From NCBI GenBank assembly GCA_031401675.1, contig JANNRR010000005.1, positions 1 through 38,701 of the forward strand: a stretch of 38,701 nt of DNA. Reading direction: 5' to 3'. This document shows, in pieces, positions 30,382 to 38,681 of the stretch. Position numbers and translations under genes: made by a program. The notes below the pieces were generated by a model. That model had not been told where the DNA came from. It saw only the letters and a list, made by a program, of their open reading frames with translations, and ran no database searches. Every line of letters begins with the position of its first letter. The stretch's first letter is position 1. This stretch comes from JANNRR01 sp031401675 (GTDB lineage: Bacteria > Pseudomonadota > Alphaproteobacteria > Rhodobacterales > Rhodobacteraceae).

Positions 30382-30848
30382 GGCGCAACCGGCGTCTCGG
30401 CGGGCGCGGTACTGCCGCCCACGAATTTCAGCAAGAGCGAAATCAGGCTGACCGCGCCTTGCGTATCCTCGATCTCGGCACCTGGCTCCAGGTTCACCGG
30501 CGACCCGCCCGGCAGAATCTCGATGAAGTTTCCGCCCAAAAGCCCTTCGGAAGACACCAGAATTGCCGAATCCTCTGGCAGCAGTATGCCCTGCTTCACG
30601 GAAAGAGTGGCATCGGCAAAGAAACTGGCCGGGTTCAGGTCCAGCCCGGTGATGCTGCCGATCTTGACCCCGGCCAACCGGACATCGGAGCCAACCGTGA
30701 TGCCTTCGACCGACCGGAAGCTCGCGGTCAGTGGATAGCTTTCCGGGGCACTGACATAGCCTGTGGCCTGCCCGGCATAAATCAGAAACCCGGCCGCCGC
30801 CGCCAGAACCGCACCGCCCACGATGACTTCCACGGTGTTTTCAGCCAT
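30378..30848 (-). CDS. mlaD: MlaD-type phospholipid transport protein
   Basis: The product of 156 residues has one N-terminal membrane helix (VEVIVGGAVLAAAAGFLIYAGQ). An MCE domain follows at about residues 37-115 (YPLTASFRSVEGITVGSDVRLAGVKIGSITGLDL), then the C-terminal GLLGGNFIEILPGG and a hydrophobic SLISLLLKFVGG helix expected in the hexamer pore. MlaD is the periplasmic ring component of the MlaFEDB retrograde phospholipid transporter. No mlaE/F/B is in the window. It lies six bases after the NDUFA12-like gene, a Rhodobacterales-typical neighbour. Confidence 0.92.
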   Translation of the reverse strand: MAENTVEVIVGGAVLAAAAGFLIYAGQATGYVSAPESYPLTASFRSVEGITVGSDVRLAGVKIGSITGLDLNPASFFADATLSVKQGILLPEDSAILVSSEGLLGGNFIEILPGGSPVNLEPGAEIEDTQGAVSLISLLLKFVGGSTAPAETPVAP

Positions 30849-30854
30849 CCCTAG

Positions 30855-31238
30855 CTACTCCGGCTTCCACGCCTCGTAATCCTGTCGCTGCACCGGCACC
30901 CCGGCACGTATCGACCCCAGCGGTGCATAGGCCGCCGCCGAACCGGTCAGGTTTTCCTGATGCGGCCGTTCCCACGGCTTGTGCCGCAGCGGCACTTGTG
31001 CCGGCGTCTGGTCCCAGGTGAAATGCAGCCAGCCATGCCAGTCAGGCGTCACCCGGCTGGCCTCGGCTTCGCCGTTGAAGATCACCCAGCGGCGCTTGTC
31101 ATCACCGGTCCGGTAAAAGCGGTTCCCCTGATCATCGGTCCCCACCTTCACGCCCCGGCGCCAGGTGAACAATTGCGTATTCAGCGTCTGGCCATTCCAC
31201 CACGTCACCGCGCGCAAAAGCGTGTTCAGCAAGGCCAT
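30855..31238 (-). CDS. NADH:ubiquinone oxidoreductase NDUFA12-like subunit
   Basis: The 127-residue protein resembles the 17.2-kDa NDUFA12/B17.2 supernumerary subunit of complex I found in alphaproteobacteria and mitochondria. Hallmarks are TWWNGQTLNTQLFTWRRGVKVGTDDQGNRFY, RRWVIFNGEAEASRVTPDWHGWLHFTWDQTP and PWERPHQENLTGSAAAYAPLGS. The ATG at 31238 (MALLNTLLRAV) follows a perfect GGAGGGA; upstream in-frame codons are not needed. It leads the operon that continues with mlaD and the DUF2155 gene. Confidence 0.93.
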   Translation of the reverse strand: MALLNTLLRAVTWWNGQTLNTQLFTWRRGVKVGTDDQGNRFYRTGDDKRRWVIFNGEAEASRVTPDWHGWLHFTWDQTPAQVPLRHKPWERPHQENLTGSAAAYAPLGSIRAGVPVQRQDYEAWKPE

Positions 31239-31339
31239 TCGTCCCTCCAAAGCTGTCCGCACCGATATGGCTGATGTCATGCTCAAGGTCCAGTGCCCTG
31301 ATCCCCCGCGTTCGCACGCACACAGGCATCCGGCCAGGA

Positions 31340-32605
31340 TCAGCTCGCCGTTACCGGCACCTTGCGGGTATCCTTGTACACCAACAGCGGCTTTGATCCG
31401 GCATGAACGGCTTCTTCGTTCACCACGACCTCATCCACGCTCGACAGGCCCGGCAACTCGAACATGGTATCCAGCAGGATATCCTCCATGATCGAGCGCA
31501 ATCCGCGCGCGCCGGTCTTGCGCTTAATCGCCCGCCGCGCGATCGCGCGCAGGCTGTCGTCGGTAAAGGTCAGCGTCACGCCCTCGATGTCGAAAAGCCG
31601 CTGATACTGTTTCACCAGCGCATTCTTTGGCTCGGTCAGAATGGTGACCAGCGCATCCTCGTCCAGATCGGTCAGCGTTGCCAGCACCGGCAAACGCCCG
31701 ACAAACTCCGGGATCAGCCCGAATTTCAGGAGGTCTTCCGGCTCCAGCTCCTTGAACATCTCGCCGACGCCGCGGGCATCGGGGTCCTTGACGTCGGCAC
31801 CAAAGCCGATGCCAGAACCCTTGCCACGCTGTGCGATGATTTTCTCAAGCCCGGCAAACGCCCCGCCACAAATGAACAGGATGTTGGTGGTATCGACCTG
31901 GAGGAATTCCTGCTGCGGATGCTTGCGCCCGCCCTGCGGCGGCACCGACGCCACCGTGCCTTCCATGATCTTCAGAAGCGCCTGCTGCACGCCCTCACCC
32001 GAGACATCGCGGGTAATCGACGGGTTGTCGGATTTGCGGGTGATCTTGTCGACCTCATCGATATAGACGATGCCGCGCTGCGCCCGTTCGACATTGTATT
32101 CGCTGGCCTGCAACAGCTTCAGGATGATGTTTTCTACATCCTCGCCGACGTAGCCCGCCTCGGTCAAAGTGGTAGCATCGGCCATGGTGAACGGCACATC
32201 GAGGATGCGAGCCAGCGTCTGTGCCAGCAGGGTCTTGCCGCACCCTGTCGGACCGATCAGCAGAATGTTGGACTTCGACAGTTCGATATCGCCGGATTTC
32301 GCTGCGTATTTCAGCCGCTTGTAGTGGTTGTGTACCGCTACCGACAGCACACGCTTGGCATGCACCTGACCGATCACATAGTCATCCAGCACCTTGCAGA
32401 TATCGCGTGGCGTCGGCACCCCGTCGGTCGACTTCAGGGCAGAGGTCTTGGTCTCTTCCCTTATGATGTCCATGCACAATTCGACGCATTCATCACAGAT
32501 GAACACCGTGGGTCCCGCAATCAGCTTGCGCACCTCATGTTGGCTCTTGCCGCAGAAAGAGCAGTAAAGTGTGTTCTTGCTGTCGCTGCCGGAGTTGCTT
32601 GCCAT
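31340..32605 (-). CDS. clpX: ATP-dependent Clp protease ATP-binding subunit ClpX
   Basis: The 421-residue AAA+ unfoldase feeds substrates to ClpP. An N-terminal zinc-binding domain (Cys15, 18, 37, 40) binds adaptors. Walker A GPTGCGKT is at 118-125, Walker B IVYIDEVDK around 179-187, the pore loop GYVGEDVE at 151-158, and sensor 2 GARGLRSIMED near 372-382. The IGF-type loop that docks ClpP reads IGF in KGSGIGFGAD. It lies downstream of clpP with 180 bases between, the usual order. Confidence 0.97.
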   Translation of the reverse strand: MASNSGSDSKNTLYCSFCGKSQHEVRKLIAGPTVFICDECVELCMDIIREETKTSALKSTDGVPTPRDICKVLDDYVIGQVHAKRVLSVAVHNHYKRLKYAAKSGDIELSKSNILLIGPTGCGKTLLAQTLARILDVPFTMADATTLTEAGYVGEDVENIILKLLQASEYNVERAQRGIVYIDEVDKITRKSDNPSITRDVSGEGVQQALLKIMEGTVASVPPQGGRKHPQQEFLQVDTTNILFICGGAFAGLEKIIAQRGKGSGIGFGADVKDPDARGVGEMFKELEPEDLLKFGLIPEFVGRLPVLATLTDLDEDALVTILTEPKNALVKQYQRLFDIEGVTLTFTDDSLRAIARRAIKRKTGARGLRSIMEDILLDTMFELPGLSSVDEVVVNEEAVHAGSKPLLVYKDTRKVPVTAS

Positions 32606-32635
32606 ACCTTACCTCTGCGACTTCGTATTCTGAAC

Positions 32636-32654
32636 GCGGGGCCGACGGCCCCGC
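32636..32654. repeat. Short GC hairpin between clpP and clpX
   Basis: GCGGGGCC-GAC-GGCCCCGC is a perfect 8-base stem, 31 bases upstream of the clpX start. No U-run follows, so read-through from clpP with partial attenuation or RNA processing is possible. Confidence 0.55.
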
Positions 32655-32785
32655 AGCCTTGTCACGGTCTGCACCCACTCCGAATTCCAGAGTAAGACAG
32701 CTACCAGGCCTTCACAATCCCCAAATACCGGCCTGCGGCCATTCCGCCACAGGCAAGCATCACTTCGCCGTGTCGCCCACAGGCA

Positions 32786-33424
32786 TCATTTCGCCGGTGC
32801 GACCGCATCCGGATCGGCGCGGCTGTCGAGGATCTCGTCAATCAGCCCCCAGTCCTTGGCATCCTCGGCCGACATGAAATTGTCGCGCTCCAGCGCCGCC
32901 ACCACCTTTTCCAGTGGCTGGCCGGTGTGTTTGACATAGATGTTGTTTAGCCGGTCCTTCAGCTTCTGGGTTTCCTGGGCATGGATCATGATATCGGTGG
33001 CCTGGCCCTGATACCCGCCCGAGGGTTGATGCACCATGATCCGCGAATTGGGCAGGCTGAACCGCATGCCCTTTGCCCCCGCCGTCAACAGCAGCGACCC
33101 CATCGATGCCGCCTGCCCGATCACCAGTGTCGACACCTTGGGCCGGATGTATTGCATCGTGTCATAGATCGACAGACCACTGGTCACCACGCCGCCGGGG
33201 CTGTTGATATACATGGCGATTTCCTTCGACGGGTTCTCCGCCTCCAGGAACAGAAGCTGCGCGCAGATCAGCGACGACACGCCGTCGTGCACCGGCCCGG
33301 CCAGAAAGATGATCCGCTCCTTCAGCAGGCGCGAATAGATGTCATAGGCGCGCTCGCCCCGGCTGGTCTGTTCGACCACCATCGGAACCAGCGTGTTCAT
33401 ATAGATGTCGTTTGGGTCTCTCAT
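32786..33424 (-). CDS. clpP: ATP-dependent Clp protease proteolytic subunit ClpP
   Basis: The 212-residue serine protease forms the double-heptamer chamber. The catalytic triad is visible as Ser108 (GQAASMGSLLL), His132 (MVHQPSGG) and Asp181 (ERDNFMSAEDA). MYINSPGGVVTSGLSIYDTM and the N-terminal LVPMVVEQTSRGERAYDIYSRLLKERIIFL are typical. In Caulobacter, ClpXP degrades CtrA and other cell-cycle regulators; a similar role in this organism is plausible. Confidence 0.97.
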   Translation of the reverse strand: MRDPNDIYMNTLVPMVVEQTSRGERAYDIYSRLLKERIIFLAGPVHDGVSSLICAQLLFLEAENPSKEIAMYINSPGGVVTSGLSIYDTMQYIRPKVSTLVIGQAASMGSLLLTAGAKGMRFSLPNSRIMVHQPSGGYQGQATDIMIHAQETQKLKDRLNNIYVKHTGQPLEKVVAALERDNFMSAEDAKDWGLIDEILDSRADPDAVAPAK

Positions 33425-33729
33425 ATCCGCCTGCCTGCTTTGCTCTCTAAAATCATTAGCCCCAGATGCCTACCAGAGTCTTAGTTCCGCGCACCGACCC
33501 CCGCAAGAGGCGCAGGGTCACAATGCCGCCGGGTCCTTGCCTGCGCCCGGCGGGTCTGCCGGTACGCGCCGCCAGCCATCCCGCGCTCGAGCGGCCACTT
33601 CCCGGCAGGCCTGCCAAACCGGCACCATTCTCGGCCATTCCCGCGAAATAGCCGTGGACCTTGCGGCAACGCCGTCGCACCATCGGCCCGCAGACCGGCA
33701 CGGCAGCAAGCACGGAAAGGACGGCGGGC
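33425..33729. other. Intergenic region between clpP and the amidase
   Basis: About 305 bases divide the two divergent genes. A minus-strand frame (33456-33740, 94 residues) is open but Gly/Arg/Ala-rich without a recognisable motif or ribosome site. The clpP promoter must lie near 33,430-33,500, but I see no convincing -35/-10 pair. The right end carries AAGGA at 33717-33721 for the amidase. Confidence 0.45.
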
Positions 33730-35205
33730 ATAATCAGCACGTATGAGGATCACGACGCAACCGCGCTTGCCGCTCTGGTCGGCAGCGGCACGGTCACCCC
33801 CGGCGAACTCCTGGACAGCGCACTGGCACGGGTGTCAGTGCTGAACCCGGCCCTGAATGCCGTGGTCAATCTGAATGCGCCTGCCGCCCGGACGATGATC
33901 GCCCGGGGCCTGCCCGACGGCCCGCTCTGCGGTGTGCCGTTTCTGCTGAAGGACCTCGGCTGCGAAGCAGTCGATTTCCCCGGCCACAACGGCTCGCGCC
34001 TCTTGGCCAACACCCGCTATCCGCGCAATTCCGCGATCTACCAGCGCCTTGCCGCCACCGGGCTTGTCACCTTTGGCCGCACCACCTCGCCCGAGGGCGG
34101 GATCGGTGCTGCAACCGAAGCGGAAGTTTACGGTGGCCCGACCCGCAACCCGTGGAACCTCGGCCACACCTCGGGCGGCTCGTCCGGCGGGGCCGGGGCG
34201 GCGGTGGCGGCGGGCATCATCCCGGCAGCCCATGGCAGCGATGGCGGCGGCTCGGTCCGCATTCCGGCCTCGTGCTGCGGCCTGTTCGGCTTCAAGGCAA
34301 CCCGCGCCAGCCTGCCCGATGGCCCCGATGCCGGGGAAGGCTGGGCCGGCATGTCGATCGACGGCTTTCTGACCCGGTCGGTCCGCGACGCGGCGCTGCT
34401 GCACGATGCCTGCACCGGCCCCGACCTCGGCGCGCCCTACCATGCACCGAAACTGGCCCAAACCCACCTTGCCGCCATAGCCCGCCCGCCCCGGCGTCTG
34501 CGCGTGGCCCTGTGCGATTCCACCCTGACCGGCACCCCGATCCATCCGGACTGTTTCAGGGCCGTCCATGAGGCAGCAAACCTGCTGGCAGCACTCGGCC
34601 ATCATGTCGAACCCGCCCGACCCGATGCCGACACCGAAGGCATGATGCACGCGTGGACCCGGATTGTGGCCTGTGGCACCGACCTCGGCATCCAAAAGAC
34701 CATTGCCGCCCGTGGCCGCCCGCTGCAGCCGGACGAAATCGAGGGCGTCTCGCACGGGGCCATGGCCTATGCCGCCACGTTGTCCGGTGCCGACTACCTT
34801 GACGCCGTTGGCAGGATTCACGCCTATGGCCGCCAACTTGCCGGCTTCTTCGACCCCTGGGACGTGCTTCTGACAGCCACCCTCGCCGAACCCCCGGCCA
34901 TCGTCGGGCGCTTCGCCCACACGACCCAGGATTACGTCGCCTTTCGTACCGGCCCTCAGGGCGTCTTTGCCTATTCCCCCTTCTGTGCCGCCTTCAATGC
35001 GTCGGGCCAGCCAGCGGCGTCGGTGCCGCTGCATTGGTCGGCGGACGGCCTGCCCATCGGCATCCACCTTGCCGCACCCGCCGGAACCGACGACATCCTG
35101 ATGAGCCTTTGCGCAGAACTGGAAGCGGCGCAGCCATGGTTTGCCCGCCGCCCGCCCTACCGCGCCGAAACCCTTGCAAGTCCGGCCGTTACGCCGTCAA
35201 CATGA
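33661..35205 (+). CDS. Amidase-signature family protein with unusual start
   Basis: The enzyme hydrolyses an amide of unknown structure. The catalytic Lys97 (FLLKDLG), the GGSSGGAGAAVAAG loop near 172-185 and the nucleophile Ser198 in SDGGGSVRIPASCCG form the Ser-cisSer-Lys triad (numbers from TTG at 33661). The family similarity begins at TYEDHDATALAALV, right after residue 25. There is no ATG or GTG there: a good AAGGA (33717-33721) is placed 8 bases before ATA (33730-33732), where an ATG is expected. Either TTG at 33661 is used, adding 23 Arg/Thr-rich residues, or ATA serves as a rare start or is a mutated one. It is followed after 25 bases by the PotABC-type transporter, suggesting uptake and cleavage of an amide-bearing compound. 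Confidence 0.8.
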   Translation: MRQRRRTIGPQTGTAASTERTAGIISTYEDHDATALAALVGSGTVTPGELLDSALARVSVLNPALNAVVNLNAPAARTMIARGLPDGPLCGVPFLLKDLGCEAVDFPGHNGSRLLANTRYPRNSAIYQRLAATGLVTFGRTTSPEGGIGAATEAEVYGGPTRNPWNLGHTSGGSSGGAGAAVAAGIIPAAHGSDGGGSVRIPASCCGLFGFKATRASLPDGPDAGEGWAGMSIDGFLTRSVRDAALLHDACTGPDLGAPYHAPKLAQTHLAAIARPPRRLRVALCDSTLTGTPIHPDCFRAVHEAANLLAALGHHVEPARPDADTEGMMHAWTRIVACGTDLGIQKTIAARGRPLQPDEIEGVSHGAMAYAATLSGADYLDAVGRIHAYGRQLAGFFDPWDVLLTATLAEPPAIVGRFAHTTQDYVAFRTGPQGVFAYSPFCAAFNASGQPAASVPLHWSADGLPIGIHLAAPAGTDDILMSLCAELEAAQPWFARRPPYRAETLASPAVTPST

Positions 35206-35230
35206 CAGGCAAGGCAGACAGGGGTCAACG

Positions 35231-36307
35231 TTGACCGATCGCACCGCCGTCGAGGCGCGCAACCTCGTGAAATCGTTCGGTCAGGGTCAGGCCGCCGTCC
35301 GCGCGCTGGATGACGTGTCGGTGCAGATCCGGCAGGGCGAGTTCTTCACCCTGCTCGGCCCGTCCGGCTGCGGCAAGACCACACTGTTGCGGATGATCGC
35401 AGGTTTCGAGTCGCCCACATCGGGCAGCATCCTGCTTGACGGGCAGGACATCACCGCCCTGCCGCCGAACCAGCGCCCGGTCAATACGGTGTTTCAGTCC
35501 TATGCCCTGTTTCCACATCTGACCGCCGCGCAGAACATTTCCTTCGGCCTTGAAATGCTGCGCAAACCCCGCGCTGAAATCCGTACCACCACCGACCGCA
35601 TGCTCGGCCTGGTCCAGATGGAGGCGATGGCCGACCGCAAGATCAGCCAACTGTCCGGCGGCCAACAACAGCGCATCGCGCTGGCCCGCGCGCTGGCACC
35701 GCAACCCAAGGTGCTGTTGCTGGACGAGCCGCTGTCGGCGCTCGACCTGAAGCTGCGCAAGGAAATGCAAAGCGAATTGAAACGCCTGCAGATGGAAACC
35801 GGCATCACCTTTGTGTTCGTGACCCATGATCAGGAAGAAGCGCTGACCATGTCCGACCGGATCGGGGTGATGCGTGCCGGCAAGATCCTGCAGATCGGCA
35901 GCCCGCGGATGATCTATACCACCCCGGCCAACCGCTTTGTCGCCAGCTTCATCGGCGAGAGCAACTTTCTGACCGGCAAGATCCGCGGCGGTCTGGTGGC
36001 GCTGGATGCGGGCGGCACGGTCCGGCTGGCGGTTGCCGGTACATCGCATCCACCGGGCAGCGCCGTCACTCTGGCGATCCGCCCCGAACATGTCCGCATC
36101 GTGCCCGACAATACCTCCGGGGCGCTGCCCGCCACCATCCTGCACTCGGTGTATTTCGGCACCGATACCCATTGCCACCTGTCGCTCGGCGGCACCGAAG
36201 TGGTGGCCCGCCTGCAAAGCCCGGTCTCGGGCGAGGCCAGGCTGGCCGCAGGCACCATGGTCGGATTGCAGTTCGCACCCGGTGCCGCCCAGGTCCTGGG
36301 GGATTGA
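35231..36307 (+). CDS. Spermidine/putrescine-type ABC transporter ATPase (PotA-like)
   Basis: The 358-residue ATPase has Walker A GPSGCGKT (43-50), signature LSGGQQQR near 138, Walker B VLLLDEPLSALD and switch His THDQEEA. A C-terminal TOBE domain follows (LAIRPEHVRIVPDNT.., about 275-355), the standard PotA layout. The start is TTG at 35231, since the only nearby ATG (35202) is out of frame and the upstream in-frame codons overlap the amidase. It is first in potA-potB-potC order with a few bases between genes. Substrate could be a polyamine or another opine-like cation; only the type is certain. Confidence 0.87.
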   Translation: MTDRTAVEARNLVKSFGQGQAAVRALDDVSVQIRQGEFFTLLGPSGCGKTTLLRMIAGFESPTSGSILLDGQDITALPPNQRPVNTVFQSYALFPHLTAAQNISFGLEMLRKPRAEIRTTTDRMLGLVQMEAMADRKISQLSGGQQQRIALARALAPQPKVLLLDEPLSALDLKLRKEMQSELKRLQMETGITFVFVTHDQEEALTMSDRIGVMRAGKILQIGSPRMIYTTPANRFVASFIGESNFLTGKIRGGLVALDAGGTVRLAVAGTSHPPGSAVTLAIRPEHVRIVPDNTSGALPATILHSVYFGTDTHCHLSLGGTEVVARLQSPVSGEARLAAGTMVGLQFAPGAAQVLGD

Positions 36308-36309
36308 GC

Positions 36310-37221
36310 GTGGCCGACACGCCGGAACAGCGCGAGGCCCGGGCGAACCGGCGTCAGGCCTGGGCATTGTCGGCCCCGGCGCTGTTTCTGCTGGCGATCG
36401 CGGCAGTCGGGCCGCTCTTGATCGTGCTGGTCTATTCGTTCCTGACCCCCGGCAAATACGGCAATGTCGAATGGGCGTTTTCGCCGGATGGCTGGGTCAG
36501 CCTGCTGTTCACCCGCGACATTTTCGATAACACGCTGCACCTCGCCGACGCGCATCTGACCATCCTGTGGCGGTCGGTCCGGCTGTCGTTGCAGACGACG
36601 GTGATCACCTTTCTGGTCGGTTTCCCCACCGCCTGGTTCATCGCCACCCGTTCGCCGCGCGGCCGGGTGCTGTGGCTGTTCCTGATCACCATCCCGTTCT
36701 GGACCAACCTCCTGATCCGCACCTTTGCCATCAACGAGATCATCCGCAACGAAGGGCTGCTGAACCGAATTCTTCTAGGGTTGGGCCTGACCACCGAGCC
36801 GGTCGTGATCATCTATACCGATTTCGCGGTGTTCGTCGGCATGACCTATGTCTATCTGCCGCTGATGGTGCTGCCGCTGTTCGCCGCCATCGACCGCTTC
36901 GACATGCGGCTACTGGAAGCGGGCTATGACCTCTATGCCAGCCGCTGGCAGGTGCTGCGCCGGGTGATCCTGCCCATCGTCAAGCCCGGCATCGTTGCCG
37001 GTTCGATTCTGGTATTTATCCCGTCGCTCGGTGCCTATGTCACGCCGCGCATTCTCGGCGGCGGCAAGAACATGATGATCGGCAATTTCATCGAACTTCA
37101 GTTCGGCCAGGGCCGCAACTGGCCGCTGGGGGCGGCGCTGTCGGTGATGCTGCTGATCATCGTCACCGTGGCGCTTCTGGTCTATGTCCGGATTTCGAAC
37201 CGGGGGGCGACGCATGGCTAG
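36310..37221 (+). CDS. Polyamine-type ABC transporter permease (PotB-like)
   Basis: This inner-membrane permease of 303 residues begins at GTG 36310, two bases after the potA-like stop; a TTG at 36304 is possible. Six hydrophobic segments are present, with RSVRLSLQTTVITFLVGFPTAWFIA, TIPFWTNLLIRTFAINEII and the EAA loop LEAGYDLYASRWQVLRRVILPIVKPGIVAGSILVFIPSLGAYVTPRILGG typical of PotB. It pairs with the PotC-like permease that overlaps its last bases. Confidence 0.87.
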   Translation: MADTPEQREARANRRQAWALSAPALFLLAIAAVGPLLIVLVYSFLTPGKYGNVEWAFSPDGWVSLLFTRDIFDNTLHLADAHLTILWRSVRLSLQTTVITFLVGFPTAWFIATRSPRGRVLWLFLITIPFWTNLLIRTFAINEIIRNEGLLNRILLGLGLTTEPVVIIYTDFAVFVGMTYVYLPLMVLPLFAAIDRFDMRLLEAGYDLYASRWQVLRRVILPIVKPGIVAGSILVFIPSLGAYVTPRILGGGKNMMIGNFIELQFGQGRNWPLGAALSVMLLIIVTVALLVYVRISNRGATHG

Positions 37222-38017
37222 AGCCGGGTTCTCGGTGGCACGGCTGCCGGGGTTCACCACTACGGCCATAGCAGTGTTTGTCTGCCTGTATCTGCCGATC
37301 CTGATGCTGGTGGTCTATTCGTTCAACGCCGGCAAGTCGGTGGCGGCGTTCGAGGGGCTGTCGCTGCAATGGTATGTCAAGGCCTGGGCCAACGAGCAGG
37401 TCAAGGACGCCACGCTGCGCTCGCTCACCATCGCGCTGGTGGCGGCGGTGCTGTCGACGATGGTGGCCACCCTGGCCGCCCTTGGCACCACAAGGCGGCG
37501 GGCGTTCCGGGGGCAGACCTTCATCTATGTGATGATCAACCAGCCGCTGATGGTGCCCGAGATCGTGACCGCCGTGGCCCTGCTGATCCTGTTCGCCTCG
37601 GTCAAGGTCGCCACCGGCTATCAGGGGCTCGGCTATCTGATCCTGGCGCATTCGGCATTCTGCATCCCGTTTGCCTACCTGCCGATCCGCGCCCGGCTGG
37701 AAAGCATGGACCTTACGCTGGAAACCGCCGCCGCCGACCTTTATGCGACGCCCTGGCACGCGTTTCGCCGCGTCACCCTGCCGTTGCTGCTGCCCGGCAT
37801 CCTGGCCGGGATGATGCTGGCTTTTGTCACCTCGCTCGATGACGTGGTCATCACGCTCTTTGTGAAATCGGCCGGGCAGGATACGCTGCCGACCTACGTG
37901 CTGGGCCAGATCCGCCGACAGATCACCACCGAGGTCTATGCAATATCCACAGCCCTGCTGGGGCTGACCATCGTGCTGCTGACCCTGTTCTTTCTGTTGA
38001 CGCGCAAGCGAAGCTGA
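37214..38017 (+). CDS. Polyamine-type ABC transporter permease (PotC-like)
   Basis: The 267-residue permease starts at ATG 37214, overlapping the potB-like stop by eight bases. Typical PotC features are LYLPILMLVVYSFNAG, SLQWYVKAW, INQPLMVPEIVTAVALLILFA, the EAA loop LETAAADLYATPWHAFRRVTLPLLLPGILAGMMLAFVTSLDDVVITLFV and a final helix before LTRKRS. It completes the channel. The expected binding-protein gene follows only as a broken remnant. Confidence 0.88.
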   Translation: MARAGFSVARLPGFTTTAIAVFVCLYLPILMLVVYSFNAGKSVAAFEGLSLQWYVKAWANEQVKDATLRSLTIALVAAVLSTMVATLAALGTTRRRAFRGQTFIYVMINQPLMVPEIVTAVALLILFASVKVATGYQGLGYLILAHSAFCIPFAYLPIRARLESMDLTLETAAADLYATPWHAFRRVTLPLLLPGILAGMMLAFVTSLDDVVITLFVKSAGQDTLPTYVLGQIRRQITTEVYAISTALLGLTIVLLTLFFLLTRKRS

Positions 38018-38041
38018 CGGACCGATTGCCAAGAACCTACT

Positions 38042-38190
38042 TGTTCCATCCCGGATGATCACATAGACCCTCGGCGATCTGCGTTTTTCATGGCAAGATC
38101 GGTTCTGCGGGACATTCGGAGCGGGGTGCGAACATGCTGATCCATCTTCACAAGCAGGCGACGACGACGCCGAAGGTGCGGGCGGCGAGC
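38042..38190 (+). mobile_element. IS481-type left-end remnant
   Basis: From about 38042 (TGTTCCATCCCGGATGATCA) the sequence looks like the left end of an insertion sequence. It runs through a leader to a transposase start at 38134 and stops matching near 38190, where it joins binding-protein coding sequence. The right end and most of the transposase are missing. The left boundary is estimated from the start of the TGT-led segment 25 bases after potC. Confidence 0.5.
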
Positions 38191-38214
38191 CCTGTTCGGA
38201 GGATGGCGCGCTGA
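38134..38214 (+). pseudogene. IS481-type transposase, N-terminal fragment
   Basis: The frame MLIHLHKQATTTPKVRAA is the exact type of N-terminus I know from IS481-family transposases, which continue with a helix-turn-helix. After residue 18 the sequence becomes unrelated (SPVRRMAR) and stops at 38212-38214. The stop TGA shares its A with the ATG of the binding-protein remnant (TGATG), so ribosomes finishing the fragment could restart there. Confidence 0.7.
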
Positions 38215-38681
38215 TGAAGAAGGTGCGCGACAAGCTGGTGGCCGCCAAACCGTCCTGGATGAGCATGGATTACGGGATGGAGGAAAAGATGGCCACCAAC
38301 GACGTGCCGGCCTCGATCTACTGGAACGGCGGGATCCTGCGCGCGCGGCTGAAGAACCCGGATGTGCAATATGGCTATCCGAAGGAGGGCTACATCGTCT
38401 GGATGGACCAGGTGGCGCTGCTGAAGGATGCGCAGAATGTGGACAAAGCCTACAAGTTCCTCGACTTCATCCTGATTCCGGAAAATGCCGCAATGCTGTC
38501 GGCCTTCGCTCGCTGTGCCAACGGGATTGCCGGATCGGATGCCTTCATGCCCGATGACATGAAGACGGCACCGGAAGTGGTGGTGCCCGCCGAGTTCCAG
38601 GACAAGGGGCATTTCTTCTCGGCCTGCTCGCCCAAGGCGCAGGACTTCATCACGGCGATATGGACCGAGCTCTTGAAGTAA
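38195..38681 (+). pseudogene. Polyamine-type substrate-binding protein (PotD-like), 3' remnant
   Basis: From the ATG at 38214 about 155 residues match the C-terminal half of spermidine/putrescine binding proteins. Examples are AAKPSWMSMDYGMEEKMATNDVPASIYWNGGILRARLKNPDVQYGYPKEG, the lid residues IVWMDQVALLKDAQN, KAYKFLDFILIPENAAMLSAFARCANGI and the end AIWTELLK. A full protein has about 340-370 residues with a signal peptide; here both the signal peptide and the N-terminal lobe are gone, replaced by IS481-type DNA. Without them the product could not be exported or close over ligand, so the transporter upstream is probably inactive unless it borrows another binding protein. The junction lies near 38190-38198. 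Confidence 0.8.

Noticed and set aside
33456..33740. Possible 94-residue minus-strand gene between clpP and the amidase
   Set aside because: No ribosome site, no recognisable motif and a composition typical of antisense frames in GC-rich DNA.
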